DNA of 7,770 bases. It comes from DASQHY01 sp036390175 (GTDB lineage Bacteria > Acidobacteriota > Terriglobia > Acidiferrales > UBA7541). Shown piece after piece: positions 1-7,473 of this stretch (positions are counted from its first letter, which is position 1; every line of letters begins with the position of its first letter). The stretch spans positions 1 to 7,770 of the forward strand of contig DASWCG010000360.1 of the NCBI GenBank assembly GCA_036390175.1, written 5' to 3'. The translations under genes and the position numbers were made by a program. Under the pieces are notes generated by a model, which was not told where the DNA came from, made no database searches, and worked only from the letters and a program-made list of their open reading frames with translations.

Positions 1-1
1 G

Positions 2-2773
2 GGACTGCGCGAACCGCCCACCGAAGGGCAGGCGCTGGTTTCGCTGGGCCTCAACCCCGGTGAAATTTTCCGGCAGGAGGGCCTGGACGCGGCGCTCGAG
101 CGCCTCCGCGAAACGCTCCGCGAAGATGGCCTCTACCAGGCCAACGTCTCCTCCGAGTTGCGGCCGGCTCCGGACACGCGCCAGATGGACATTCTTGTCG
201 CGCTGACACCCGGCCCTCGCGCGCGGTTTGGCAAGATCACGCTTCACAACCACACGGAGTTCCAGGATGTGGATCTGGTGGACCGCCTCAAGCTGAAGCC
301 GGGCCGCGAACTGACCTCGGCGCGGCTCAAAGCCGCCGACCGCCGCATCCGCGATTTTCTGGCGAAGAAAGAGCACCTCAGCGGGCGCGTAACCATTCAT
401 CGCGGCGAATACGATGCTGCCGCAAACCGCTTGCCTCTCGAGATAGATGTCTCCGCCGGACCGAAAGTCCGCGTCCAGGTGGAGCGCGCCAAAATTTCCA
501 CGAAGCAGCTTCGCAAGCTGCTGCCCATCTATTCCGAAGGCGCGGTGGATGATGATCTGCTCCAGGAAGGCCGTCGCACCATTCGCGACCATCTCGAAGG
601 CGAAGGCTACTTCGACGCCCAGGTCAGCTACACCAAGTCGGAAAAAGCCGGAGAGGAGACCCCGCGGGGCCTCACACCCTCTTTCATGATCATCACGTAT
701 CGGGTGGACCGTGGCGTGCGCCACCGCCTTGTGGGCGTCGAATTCGCGGGCAATCACTATTTCAGTGACGAGCTTCTGCGCAGCCGCCTCACCGTGCAGC
801 AAAACGAGTTTGCCGCTCGCGGCCGCTTCAGCCGCAGCATGCTGCAAAACGACGCCGCTTCCACTCACGATCTCTACGTCAACAACGGTTTCCGCGACGT
901 GGTGGTCAAGGACGAGGTCACCGACGATTACAAAGGAAAAGGGGGCGCGGTCTTCGTGCGTTTTCACGTGGACGAGGGGCCGCAATCCCGCGTCGCGGCG
1001 CTGCGCCTGGAAGGCAACCACGCCCTCAGCAACGAAACCCTTCTCGGCGTCATCGGCTCGACGCCCGGCCAGCCCTTTTCCGAGTTCGATCTGGCCAGCG
1101 ACCGCGACAACATCCTGGCCCTGTATTACAACGAAGGTTTTCCGGAGGCGCGCTTCTCCACCTCCGTGGAGGGTTCCGCGCCGCCCGAGCCGGCTTCCGC
1201 GGCGAACGCTGCGCCCCCGGACGGCGTACCCCCGCGCGATCATTCCGGCGAAGCGAAAGCTTCTTCTCCTGCGGCGGAGGCGCCGCAAGCCGGTCCGGCC
1301 GTGCGCCTCACCTATCACATCTTGGAAGGGCCCCGCATCACCGTCCGCCGCGTGCTTATCGGAGGCTACCAGCACACGCGCCTCGGCGTGATCCGCCGCG
1401 AAGTCATGGTCGAGCCCCGCGAGCCGCTGCGGCAAGGCGATGTTGTCGAAACGCAGCGGCGTCTCTACAATCTCGGCATTTTCAGCCGCGTTTCGATCGC
1501 CCCGCAAAATCCCAACGGCGCCGACACCGATAAGACCATCCTCGTCCTCGTGGACGAAGCCAAGCGCTATACCCTCGCCTACGGCGGCGGCATCGAAGTG
1601 CAGCGTCTGGCCAGTACCACAAATCCTGCCGGCAGCGCCTTTCAGGCCAGCCCGCGCGGCATTTTCGAAATCGGCAAAAACAATTTGACGGGCCGCGCCG
1701 ACGCTCTCTCGCTCAAGCTCCGCGCCAGCACCCTGCAATACCGCGGGCTGCTGAGCTACACGGCTCCCAACTATTTCGGCAAGCGAAACCTCAGCCTGCA
1801 GCTCACCGCCTTTGCCGACAAGACCCGCGACATCAACACCTTCACTTCCACGCGCTACGAAGGTTCCATGCAGCTCGCCCAGCGCCTGACGCCGTTCTCC
1901 TCGTTTCTCTATCGCTACTCGTTCCGCAAGGTGCTGGTCGCCTCGCTGAATATCACCCCGCAGGAGATCCCGCTGTTCAGCCAGCCCACGCTGGTCTCGG
2001 AATTCGGCATTACCTGGTTCCGCGACCATCGCAATAATCCCGCCGATGCCGACCGCGGGAACTTCAATAACGTGGACCTGAGCGCGGCCTCCTCGACCAT
2101 CGGTTCGAGCGCCAGCTTTGTCCGCCTGTTTTATCAGAACTCTTCCTTCCATCCCATTCGGCGGCGCTTTACGATTGCGCGCTCGGTGCGCTTCGGCGTT
2201 CTTCAGCCCTTTCAGGACACCGTTTCCCTCCAGTTTCCGCAGCCCACCACCCTGCCGTTGCCCACCGTGATTCCTCTGCCGGAGCGCTTCTTCGCCGGCG
2301 GAGGCACCACGCTCCGCAGTTTCGCGCTCAATCAAGCCGGCCCGCGCGACCCGGTCACCGGTTTCCCGGTCGGCGGTCAGGCGTTGCTGGTCTTCAATCA
2401 GGAGCTTCGGTTCCCGATGCGTCTTCCGTTCATCGGGACGCGCCTGAGCGGCGCCCTGTTTTATGATGCGGGCAACGTTTTCAGCCGCGTGGACCGCATC
2501 ACGCTGCTGTGGGCCCCTCCCAAGCCGGTCTTCAACCCCGCAAATCTGCAGGCTTGCCTGCTCAATTGCACCAACGAGCTGAATTATTTTTCGCATACCG
2601 CCGGGATTGGCTTCCGCTACGCCACGCCCATCGGCCCGGTGCGCATTGACCTCGGTTATCAGCTCAACCCGGCCACCTTTGTCATCCCCTGCACGAACAA
2701 GGCGCCGAACTGCCAGCAGAGCGCTACGCTTCCTCGCTTCCAGATATTCTTCAACCTGGGGTCCATTTTCTGA
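2..2773 (+). CDS. Omp85-family outer membrane assembly protein (BamA/TamA-like), 5' partial
   Basis: The frame is open from the left edge, so the true start and signal peptide are outside the window; 923 residues are visible. Repeated POTRA-like units can be read (visible residues approx. <1-74, 75-154, 155-240, 241-329, 330-445, 446-520). Each has the beta-alpha-alpha-beta-beta pattern with landmarks such as VEFAGNHYFSDELL, LRLEGNHALSNETL, NEGFPEARF and YNLGIFSRV. An Ala/Pro-rich insert interrupts the fifth visible unit. From about residue 521 (YTLAYGGGIEV) the sequence alternates like a beta-barrel. It contains the loop-6 region RFFAGGGTTLRSF, then LVFNQELRFP, FYDAGNVF and GIGFRYATPIGPVRIDLGY, and ends in a terminal-Phe beta-signal (FNLGSIF). 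These are hallmarks of Omp85 proteins, which insert beta-barrel proteins into the outer membrane. Position directly upstream of a SurA-like gene and tamB suggests it is TamB's outer-membrane partner. Whether it is the sole BamA or a TamA-like paralogue cannot be told here, so no symbol is given. The TTG at 158 is internal, not the start. Confidence 0.93.
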   Translation, partial: GLREPPTEGQALVSLGLNPGEIFRQEGLDAALERLRETLREDGLYQANVSSELRPAPDTRQMDILVALTPGPRARFGKITLHNHTEFQDVDLVDRLKLKPGRELTSARLKAADRRIRDFLAKKEHLSGRVTIHRGEYDAAANRLPLEIDVSAGPKVRVQVERAKISTKQLRKLLPIYSEGAVDDDLLQEGRRTIRDHLEGEGYFDAQVSYTKSEKAGEETPRGLTPSFMIITYRVDRGVRHRLVGVEFAGNHYFSDELLRSRLTVQQNEFAARGRFSRSMLQNDAASTHDLYVNNGFRDVVVKDEVTDDYKGKGGAVFVRFHVDEGPQSRVAALRLEGNHALSNETLLGVIGSTPGQPFSEFDLASDRDNILALYYNEGFPEARFSTSVEGSAPPEPASAANAAPPDGVPPRDHSGEAKASSPAAEAPQAGPAVRLTYHILEGPRITVRRVLIGGYQHTRLGVIRREVMVEPREPLRQGDVVETQRRLYNLGIFSRVSIAPQNPNGADTDKTILVLVDEAKRYTLAYGGGIEVQRLASTTNPAGSAFQASPRGIFEIGKNNLTGRADALSLKLRASTLQYRGLLSYTAPNYFGKRNLSLQLTAFADKTRDINTFTSTRYEGSMQLAQRLTPFSSFLYRYSFRKVLVASLNITPQEIPLFSQPTLVSEFGITWFRDHRNNPADADRGNFNNVDLSAASSTIGSSASFVRLFYQNSSFHPIRRRFTIARSVRFGVLQPFQDTVSLQFPQPTTLPLPTVIPLPERFFAGGGTTLRSFALNQAGPRDPVTGFPVGGQALLVFNQELRFPMRLPFIGTRLSGALFYDAGNVFSRVDRITLLWAPPKPVFNPANLQACLLNCTNELNYFSHTAGIGFRYATPIGPVRIDLGYQLNPATFVIPCTNKAPNCQQSATLPRFQIFFNLGSIF
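1172..1300 (+). other. Ala/Pro-rich low-complexity insert inside a POTRA unit of the Omp85 protein
   Basis: About 43 codons rich in Ala, Pro, Ser, Gly and charged residues (beginning GSAPPEPASAANAAPP) lie between the second strand (ARFSTSVEG) and third strand (VRLTYHILEG) of the fifth visible POTRA-like unit. Flanking POTRA sequence resumes cleanly on both sides, so the stretch looks like a flexible loop rather than a damaged domain. The reading frame is continuous. Confidence 0.75.
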
Positions 2774-2775
2774 TG
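2771..2775 (+). other. TGATG stop/start overlap, Omp85 gene to SurA-like gene
   Basis: The TGA stop of the Omp85 gene (2771-2773) shares its A with the ATG start of the next gene (2773-2775). The upstream purine signal is weak (GGGG at 2758-2761, 11 bases before the ATG). Re-initiation by terminating ribosomes is the likely way the SurA-like gene is translated. Translational coupling is inferred. Confidence 0.85.
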
Positions 2776-3405
2776 CCGCGCTTGCTGCAACTCGCTGGCC
2801 TGTTCGCCGCGCTGACCTCGCCGGTGGTTTCCGCTGCGGTGCAGGTGGTGGACCGCATCGTTGCTCATGTCGAAGACGACGTCCTCTTTCAGAGTGAATT
2901 GCGCGAACTGGGCCAGTTTCAGCAATTGGCCGGGGGACAATCCGAAACCGACGCCCAGCTTTTGGACCGCCTCGTGGACCAATGGATTGTCAAGACCGAG
3001 GCCGACGCGGCGCGCTTCCCGCCGCCCAGCGATGCGGATGTGGACCGCCAGGTCGAGCATTTGCGGCAGCAACTCGCCTCGTCTGGCGCGCTGGAAAGCC
3101 GCTTGCAGGAAACCGGTCTTACGCTGCCGCAGCTCCGGCGGATCGTCGCGCGGCAGCTTTATCTGGCGCGCTACCTCGATTACAAATTCCGCCCCGCCGT
3201 GCAGGTCGCTCCGGCTGCGATTGAGAAGTATTATCGGGAGACCCTGCTGCCGCAACTCGCGGCGCGCGGCGAAGCTGCTCCTCCGCTCGATACTGTTGAG
3301 GAGCAGATCCGTGAAGTCCTCGTCGAGCGCGGCATCAATGAGCTTGCCGATCGCTGGCTTGCGGACAGCCGCGCGCACCTGCACATCGAACGGAACCTCA
3401 AATGA
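2773..3405 (+). CDS. Secreted SurA-like periplasmic chaperone lacking a parvulin domain
   Basis: The 210-residue product begins with a short signal peptide: R3, a hydrophobic stretch at residues 4-19, and a probable cleavage at VSA-A around residue 21 or 22. The mature start, VDRIVAHVEDDVLFQSELRE (about 26-44), matches the opening signature of the SurA N-terminal domain. Helical sequence follows, including QLLDRLVDQWIVKTEADA and LTLPQLRRIVARQLYLARYL, as in SurA/PrsA chaperones. The end (about 168-205, TVEEQIREVLVERGINELAD then WLADSRAHLHIE) resembles the SurA C-terminal helix that packs back on the N-domain. E. coli SurA is about 430 residues; the two parvulin PPIase domains normally lying between these parts are absent, and no parvulin motif is seen. 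The likely role is holding unfolded outer-membrane proteins without isomerase activity, delivering them to the adjacent Omp85 protein. It overlaps both neighbours, so it is almost certainly co-expressed with them. SurA relationship is confident; function is inferred. Confidence 0.85.
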   Translation: MPRLLQLAGLFAALTSPVVSAAVQVVDRIVAHVEDDVLFQSELRELGQFQQLAGGQSETDAQLLDRLVDQWIVKTEADAARFPPPSDADVDRQVEHLRQQLASSGALESRLQETGLTLPQLRRIVARQLYLARYLDYKFRPAVQVAPAAIEKYYRETLLPQLAARGEAAPPLDTVEEQIREVLVERGINELADRWLADSRAHLHIERNLK

Positions 3406-3407
3406 TG
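3402..3407 (+). other. ATGATG: overlap of SurA-like stop with tandem tamB start codons
   Basis: The SurA-like gene ends at TGA 3403-3405. Two consecutive in-frame ATG codons (3402 and 3405) open the tamB frame, the first giving the classic 4-base ATGA overlap. A weak GGA at 3392-3394 lies upstream. The first ATG is chosen because it gives the standard coupled overlap; use of the second would shorten the protein by one residue only. Confidence 0.8.
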
Positions 3408-6400
3408 CCGCCGCCGAAAAAATCGCGCTGGCGCCGTCTGCGCCACGCTCTCTTTGTGATGCTCGGCATCGCGTTGCTCGCTGCCGCCGCCGGAATGATT
3501 TTTATTTGGACCGGCGCGGCCGACCGCGTCGCGCGCCGCGCCATTGTCCATCGCCTCGAAGCCATGACCGGGGGAACCGTCGAGCTGCAGCGCTTCCATT
3601 TCGACTGGTGGCATTTCCGCGCCGACCTCTGGGGACTGGTCATTCACGGCCGCGAGCCTTCCGGCACGCCGCCGTTTTTTCAGGCCAGGCAACTGCACCT
3701 CGACATTCACGTGGATTCCTTCTTGCGCAAAAAGATCTCTCTGGAAGAAGTCGCCCTGTCGGGCGTCGAGGTCCGCGTGCGTGTTGATGCCAATGGTTCG
3801 AGCAATCTGCCTTCGCCCGCGCGGGCTTCTTCGACGAACCGGCCGCTGCGCGAGCGCCTCTTTGCGCTGGCCATCCGCAGGGTGCGCCTCGAAGACGGCG
3901 TCATCCTCTTCAATGACGCAAAACTCCCCCTGGCGGCCCAGGGCGGTCAATTTTCCGTCTCGCTCGACGCGGGAACGGCCGATGGCCGGCCGATTTTTAC
4001 CGGCCAGTTGACCTGGCAGCAGATGATTTTTGTCGCGCGCCGTTACCTTCCGTTTCCTTCCGACCTTTCCGTGAAATTCACTCTCGAACAAGACGCCTTC
4101 ACTATCGAACAGCTCCATTGGCGCCTGCCGCATTCCGAGGTGGATGCCCGTGCTTCGCTCGCGAGCTTTTCCCGCCCCTCCTGGACCTTCCGGTATCGCG
4201 GCCGCCTGGACTTCACCGACATTCGCGAAATCCTGCGCAAGCCGCGGACCCCGCAGGGCCGCGCGGATTTCTCCGGCGAAGGCACTTTCGCCGCGGGCCG
4301 CCTGAATGCCACGGGGCATTACACCGCGCAGGACATTGCTCTCCCTTACGTTTGGTTCCACGCCGGGGGATTCTCCAGCACCGGCGACTACCGCACGGAT
4401 AATCACGGCGCGGAAGTTCCCGACTTTCACGCGCAGGCGCTCGGCGGCGCGGCCGAGGGCCGTGTGACCGTGGCTTTTCCCGGCTTGCAGTTCCGCGCGG
4501 AAACCCAGACTCAGTCTGTGAGCCTCGCGGAGGTTCTCGCCGCCGTTGACCACCGCAATTTTCCCCTGCGCAGGCTCCATTGGAACGCTGCCGTCAGCAG
4601 CAAAGAGGTCACCACCTGGAGCGCGGATTTCAAGCACGTCGAATCGGCGGGAATGGCGGAGTGGTTGCCCGCGCCGCAGCTCGCCCCCGGCGAGGTCCCG
4701 GTCACGGGGCGTTTTGCCTATCATTTCGTGGAAGACAAACGCCAGGTCCTCGTCAATTCCGCAGAAATCAATACGCCCGGCTCGCACATCGTGGCCAGCG
4801 GTCCTCTGGGCATGAAAGATTCTGCGCTCGAAGCAACCGCAGAATTTCGCGACCTCGCCCCCTGGAACGATTTCCTCGCCGCGATTCGCGGCTACGCCCC
4901 CGGCGCGGTCCCGGCCTCCGAGCAGGTCGCCGGCAACGTCACCTGGCGCGGGCGCGTCCTCGGTCCGCTCGTCGCTCCGACCTTCGTCGGCCACGCCAGG
5001 GGCCAGGGCGCGCGCTACGGCGATCTGGGCTGGGATTCGCTCGAGGGCGACGTCACCTATTCGCGGTCTCAATTGTGGGTCGCCCGCGGGCGCGTCACGC
5101 GTGGACGCACTTCCGCCGACGTGGATCTCACCGTCGGGCTCGACCATTGGAGCTTTGCGCCGCGCAGTTTGTGGACCCTGGAAGCCAGCCTGGTGCGCGC
5201 GCCCACCGATGATCTTCAAGAGTTGTTCCACACCTCTTATCCCGGGCATGGTCTGCTCACCGGCCAGTTTCACGGGCGCGGCACGCGCGATGAACCGGAA
5301 TTCACCGGCCTGTTTGACGTTGCCGAGGGCGACGCCTGGGGCGTGCGCTTCGACCGCTTCCGCGGTCAGATCGTCCTGCGCCGCGAAGAAGTGAACTTTC
5401 ATAACGCCGAACTCCGCGCCTTCGCCCCGCGCAACGGAGCTGCGCACAGCGCCGGAATCATCACCGGCAACCTGCGCTACCGCCCGGCCGGGCAGGAGGT
5501 CTCCTTCGATTTGACCGGGGCCGGCATCCCTCTCGAAGGTGTCGAGAGCATTCAGACGGCCCGCCTGCCGTTCGGCGGCGAGTTGGATTTTCAGATCAGC
5601 GGCCAGGGCCCTCTGCTGGCCCCCACGGTCAACGGCAGCCTTCGATTAATCAATTTGCGCGTCGGCAAGGATGTGCTGGGAAGCTTCGAAGCCAGGCTCA
5701 ATTCCGATGGCAGCCGCATTACCGCCGATCTCGGCTCCGCCATGTCCGCCGGAAAGCTCGCGGGCAAAGTCACGCTGGGCTTGGCGGGCGATTATCCGCT
5801 GTCCGGCGATATCACTGTCGAAAAACTCGACCTCGACGCGTTCATCCAGGCGGCGCTTCACCTCCAGCCGCTCACCGGCCATGGCAGCGTGGACGGCCGT
5901 TTTCAAATCAGCGGCGCTCTCGCCCATCCCGAAACCATCGCCGTTGACGTCGGCCTTTCCCGCGTCTCTTTCGAGTATGAGCGCGTCCGGCTCGAAAACT
6001 CTTCGCCCATTCGTCTGCGCTACACCCGCGACGAACTCCGCGTCGAACAGGCCGCTCTTCGCGGACCCGACACCGATTTCCATCTCGCCGGTTCTGCCCA
6101 CTTCACCGGCAGCCGCGCCGTGAAGCTCGACCTCGACGGCACGCTCAACCTGCGCCTGGCTTCGGGCTTTTTCCCCAGCCTGGATGCCGGCGGCCCGGCG
6201 GAGGTCAATGCTTCTTTCGGAGGCACGCTCGATCGTCCTCGCATCAACGGAAAAATTCACGTCGCGGACGCCTCGGCCCGCTACGGCGACTTCCCCGCGG
6301 GACTCACGCACCTCAGCGGCGACTTCGTTTTCGATTCCACGCGGATGCTTTTCGAGAAGGTCGCGGCGGAGTCCGGCGGCGGGCGCCTGGAATTTTCCGG

Positions 6401-7403
6401 CGCGCTGCAGTATGGCGAAGGAGCCCTGCATTACGACGTCACCGCGGTCACCACCCGCGTCCGTTTGCGCTATCCCGAAGGCATGAGCTGGCTGGTCGGA
6501 GGCTCGCTGCGCCTCTCGGGCACGCCGCAGGCGGGCTTGCTCTCCGGCCGCGTCACCATCGAGCGCGTCGTCCTCTCGCAGGGCTTCGATTTTGGCTCCG
6601 TGCTGATCGCCGCCAAAGAGGGCGGCCCGGCGCCGGTCACCCACTCGGCGTTCCTGCGTAACCTGCAGTTCGATATCGAAGCCGTCTCCAGCGCCAATGC
6701 CCGCATGGAATGGCCCGGCGCGCAATTCGAAGCCGAAGCCGACCTGCGCGCTCGCGGCACCTGGGAGCATCCCTCCATCCTCGGCCACATCCATCTGCTC
6801 TCCGGCGACATCACCTTCCGCGGCAACCGCTATCGCCTGACGCGCGGCGACATCAATTTCTCCAAACCCTTCCGGCTCGACCCCGAGGTCAATCTCGAAG
6901 CCCTCACCACCATCCGTCAGTACGAAGTCACCCTCACCTTCACCGGCTCGGCCAGCCACTTGACCCTGGCGTACCGCTCCGATCCGCCGTTGCCTACCAA
7001 CGACATCATTACCTTGCTCGCTCTCGGCCGCACCGGCGAAGAAAGCGAGCTGCGCACCTCCACGGCGTCAGCCGGCCAGAGTGCCGGCGCCTCCGCGCTT
7101 CTTTCCGAAGCCATCTCCAGCCAGCTGGGCGGCCGCCTCGAGCGCCTCTTCGGCATCACGCGCCTGCGCGTGGACCCCTTCCTCGCCGGCACCACGGCCG
7201 AACAGAACTCCCCCGCGCGCGTCACCGTCGAGCAGCAGGTCACCCGCGATCTGACCATCACCTACACCACCAACGTCACCTCCACGCAGCAGCAAGTCAT
7301 CCAGGTCGAGTACAACGTGGACCGCAACGTTTCCGTCATCGCCCTCCGCGACGAAAACGGCACCTTCGGCCTCGACATCAAAATCAAAAAACGCTTCAAG
7401 TGA
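3402..7403 (+). CDS. tamB: TamB / AsmA-like translocation and assembly module protein (DUF490 C-terminal domain)
   Basis: The 1333-residue product is close to the usual TamB length (E. coli about 1260). A basic N-terminus (KKSRWRRLRH, residues 6-15) precedes one hydrophobic anchor (about 16-36), giving an inner-membrane protein with a periplasmic body. Residues about 40-140 are AsmA-like (EAMTGGTVELQRFHFDWWHF, then LEEVALSGVEVRVR). The body is beta-rich with recurring G-x(n)-P-x-x-x-G units at about 100-residue spacing (prolines at 526, 632, 741, 843 and 946). The C-terminal TamB domain (about 1110-1333) is well marked: LLSGDITFRGNRYRLTRGDI, LPTNDIITLLALGR, LFGITRLRVDPF, and an ending with VEYNVDRNVS, DENGTFGLDIKIKKRFK. 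TamB family members bridge the periplasm, contact POTRA domains of an Omp85 partner through the C-terminus, and are implicated in outer-membrane protein assembly and phospholipid transport. The Omp85 gene two positions upstream fits this. Assignment to the family is firm; the substrate is not known from sequence. Confidence 0.95.
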   Translation: MMPPPKKSRWRRLRHALFVMLGIALLAAAAGMIFIWTGAADRVARRAIVHRLEAMTGGTVELQRFHFDWWHFRADLWGLVIHGREPSGTPPFFQARQLHLDIHVDSFLRKKISLEEVALSGVEVRVRVDANGSSNLPSPARASSTNRPLRERLFALAIRRVRLEDGVILFNDAKLPLAAQGGQFSVSLDAGTADGRPIFTGQLTWQQMIFVARRYLPFPSDLSVKFTLEQDAFTIEQLHWRLPHSEVDARASLASFSRPSWTFRYRGRLDFTDIREILRKPRTPQGRADFSGEGTFAAGRLNATGHYTAQDIALPYVWFHAGGFSSTGDYRTDNHGAEVPDFHAQALGGAAEGRVTVAFPGLQFRAETQTQSVSLAEVLAAVDHRNFPLRRLHWNAAVSSKEVTTWSADFKHVESAGMAEWLPAPQLAPGEVPVTGRFAYHFVEDKRQVLVNSAEINTPGSHIVASGPLGMKDSALEATAEFRDLAPWNDFLAAIRGYAPGAVPASEQVAGNVTWRGRVLGPLVAPTFVGHARGQGARYGDLGWDSLEGDVTYSRSQLWVARGRVTRGRTSADVDLTVGLDHWSFAPRSLWTLEASLVRAPTDDLQELFHTSYPGHGLLTGQFHGRGTRDEPEFTGLFDVAEGDAWGVRFDRFRGQIVLRREEVNFHNAELRAFAPRNGAAHSAGIITGNLRYRPAGQEVSFDLTGAGIPLEGVESIQTARLPFGGELDFQISGQGPLLAPTVNGSLRLINLRVGKDVLGSFEARLNSDGSRITADLGSAMSAGKLAGKVTLGLAGDYPLSGDITVEKLDLDAFIQAALHLQPLTGHGSVDGRFQISGALAHPETIAVDVGLSRVSFEYERVRLENSSPIRLRYTRDELRVEQAALRGPDTDFHLAGSAHFTGSRAVKLDLDGTLNLRLASGFFPSLDAGGPAEVNASFGGTLDRPRINGKIHVADASARYGDFPAGLTHLSGDFVFDSTRMLFEKVAAESGGGRLEFSGALQYGEGALHYDVTAVTTRVRLRYPEGMSWLVGGSLRLSGTPQAGLLSGRVTIERVVLSQGFDFGSVLIAAKEGGPAPVTHSAFLRNLQFDIEAVSSANARMEWPGAQFEAEADLRARGTWEHPSILGHIHLLSGDITFRGNRYRLTRGDINFSKPFRLDPEVNLEALTTIRQYEVTLTFTGSASHLTLAYRSDPPLPTNDIITLLALGRTGEESELRTSTASAGQSAGASALLSEAISSQLGGRLERLFGITRLRVDPFLAGTTAEQNSPARVTVEQQVTRDLTITYTTNVTSTQQQVIQVEYNVDRNVSVIALRDENGTFGLDIKIKKRFK

Positions 7404-7433
7404 TGCGCGGCTTTTCAATCAAAGAGAGGGGTG

Positions 7434-7472
7434 TCATGGAGCCAGCCCTGCTTGCCCTGAAGGGCTCCATGA
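7434..7472. repeat. 10-bp perfect inverted repeat in the convergent intergenic region (candidate terminator hairpin)
   Basis: TCATGGAGCC (7434-7443) and GGCTCCATGA (7463-7472) are exact reverse complements around a 19-base loop. Alternative smaller pairings exist: AGCCCT (7444-7449) with AGGGCT (7461-7466), and GCCC/GGGC around TGAA at 7454-7465. It lies 31 bases after the tamB stop and 55 bases beyond the minus-strand stop, a natural place for a bidirectional terminator. No T-run follows on either strand, so intrinsic termination is not well supported. It could equally be an mRNA 3'-end stabiliser or part of a dispersed palindromic element. Confidence 0.5.
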
Positions 7473-7473
7473 A

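Noticed and set aside
158..160. TTG as the start of the Omp85 gene
   Set aside because: Upstream in-frame sequence from position 2 is POTRA-like (including EGLDAALERLRETLREDGLY) with no stop, so the gene clearly begins outside the window.
2659..3384. 241-codon minus-strand frame opposite the SurA-like gene
   Set aside because: Antisense to a gene with a clear signal peptide and SurA signature; no supporting motif in the antisense product.
2861..3787. 308-codon plus-strand frame bridging the SurA-like gene and tamB
   Set aside because: Out of frame with two confidently identified genes; the product is Arg/Ser/Pro-rich and matches nothing known to me.
3231..5447. 738-codon open frame on the minus strand
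   Set aside because: It lies entirely antisense to the well-supported SurA-like and tamB genes. Its translation is Arg/Gly/Ala-rich without family motifs, as expected for the antisense shadow of GC-rich codons.
5646..6959. 437-codon open frame on the minus strand
   Set aside because: Antisense shadow of tamB with low-complexity Gly/Ala/Glu/Asp composition and no recognisable domain.
7434..7472. Confident Rho-independent terminator
   Set aside because: The stem is good but the loop is long (19 bases) and no T-run follows on either strand, so it is recorded only as an inverted repeat and candidate.
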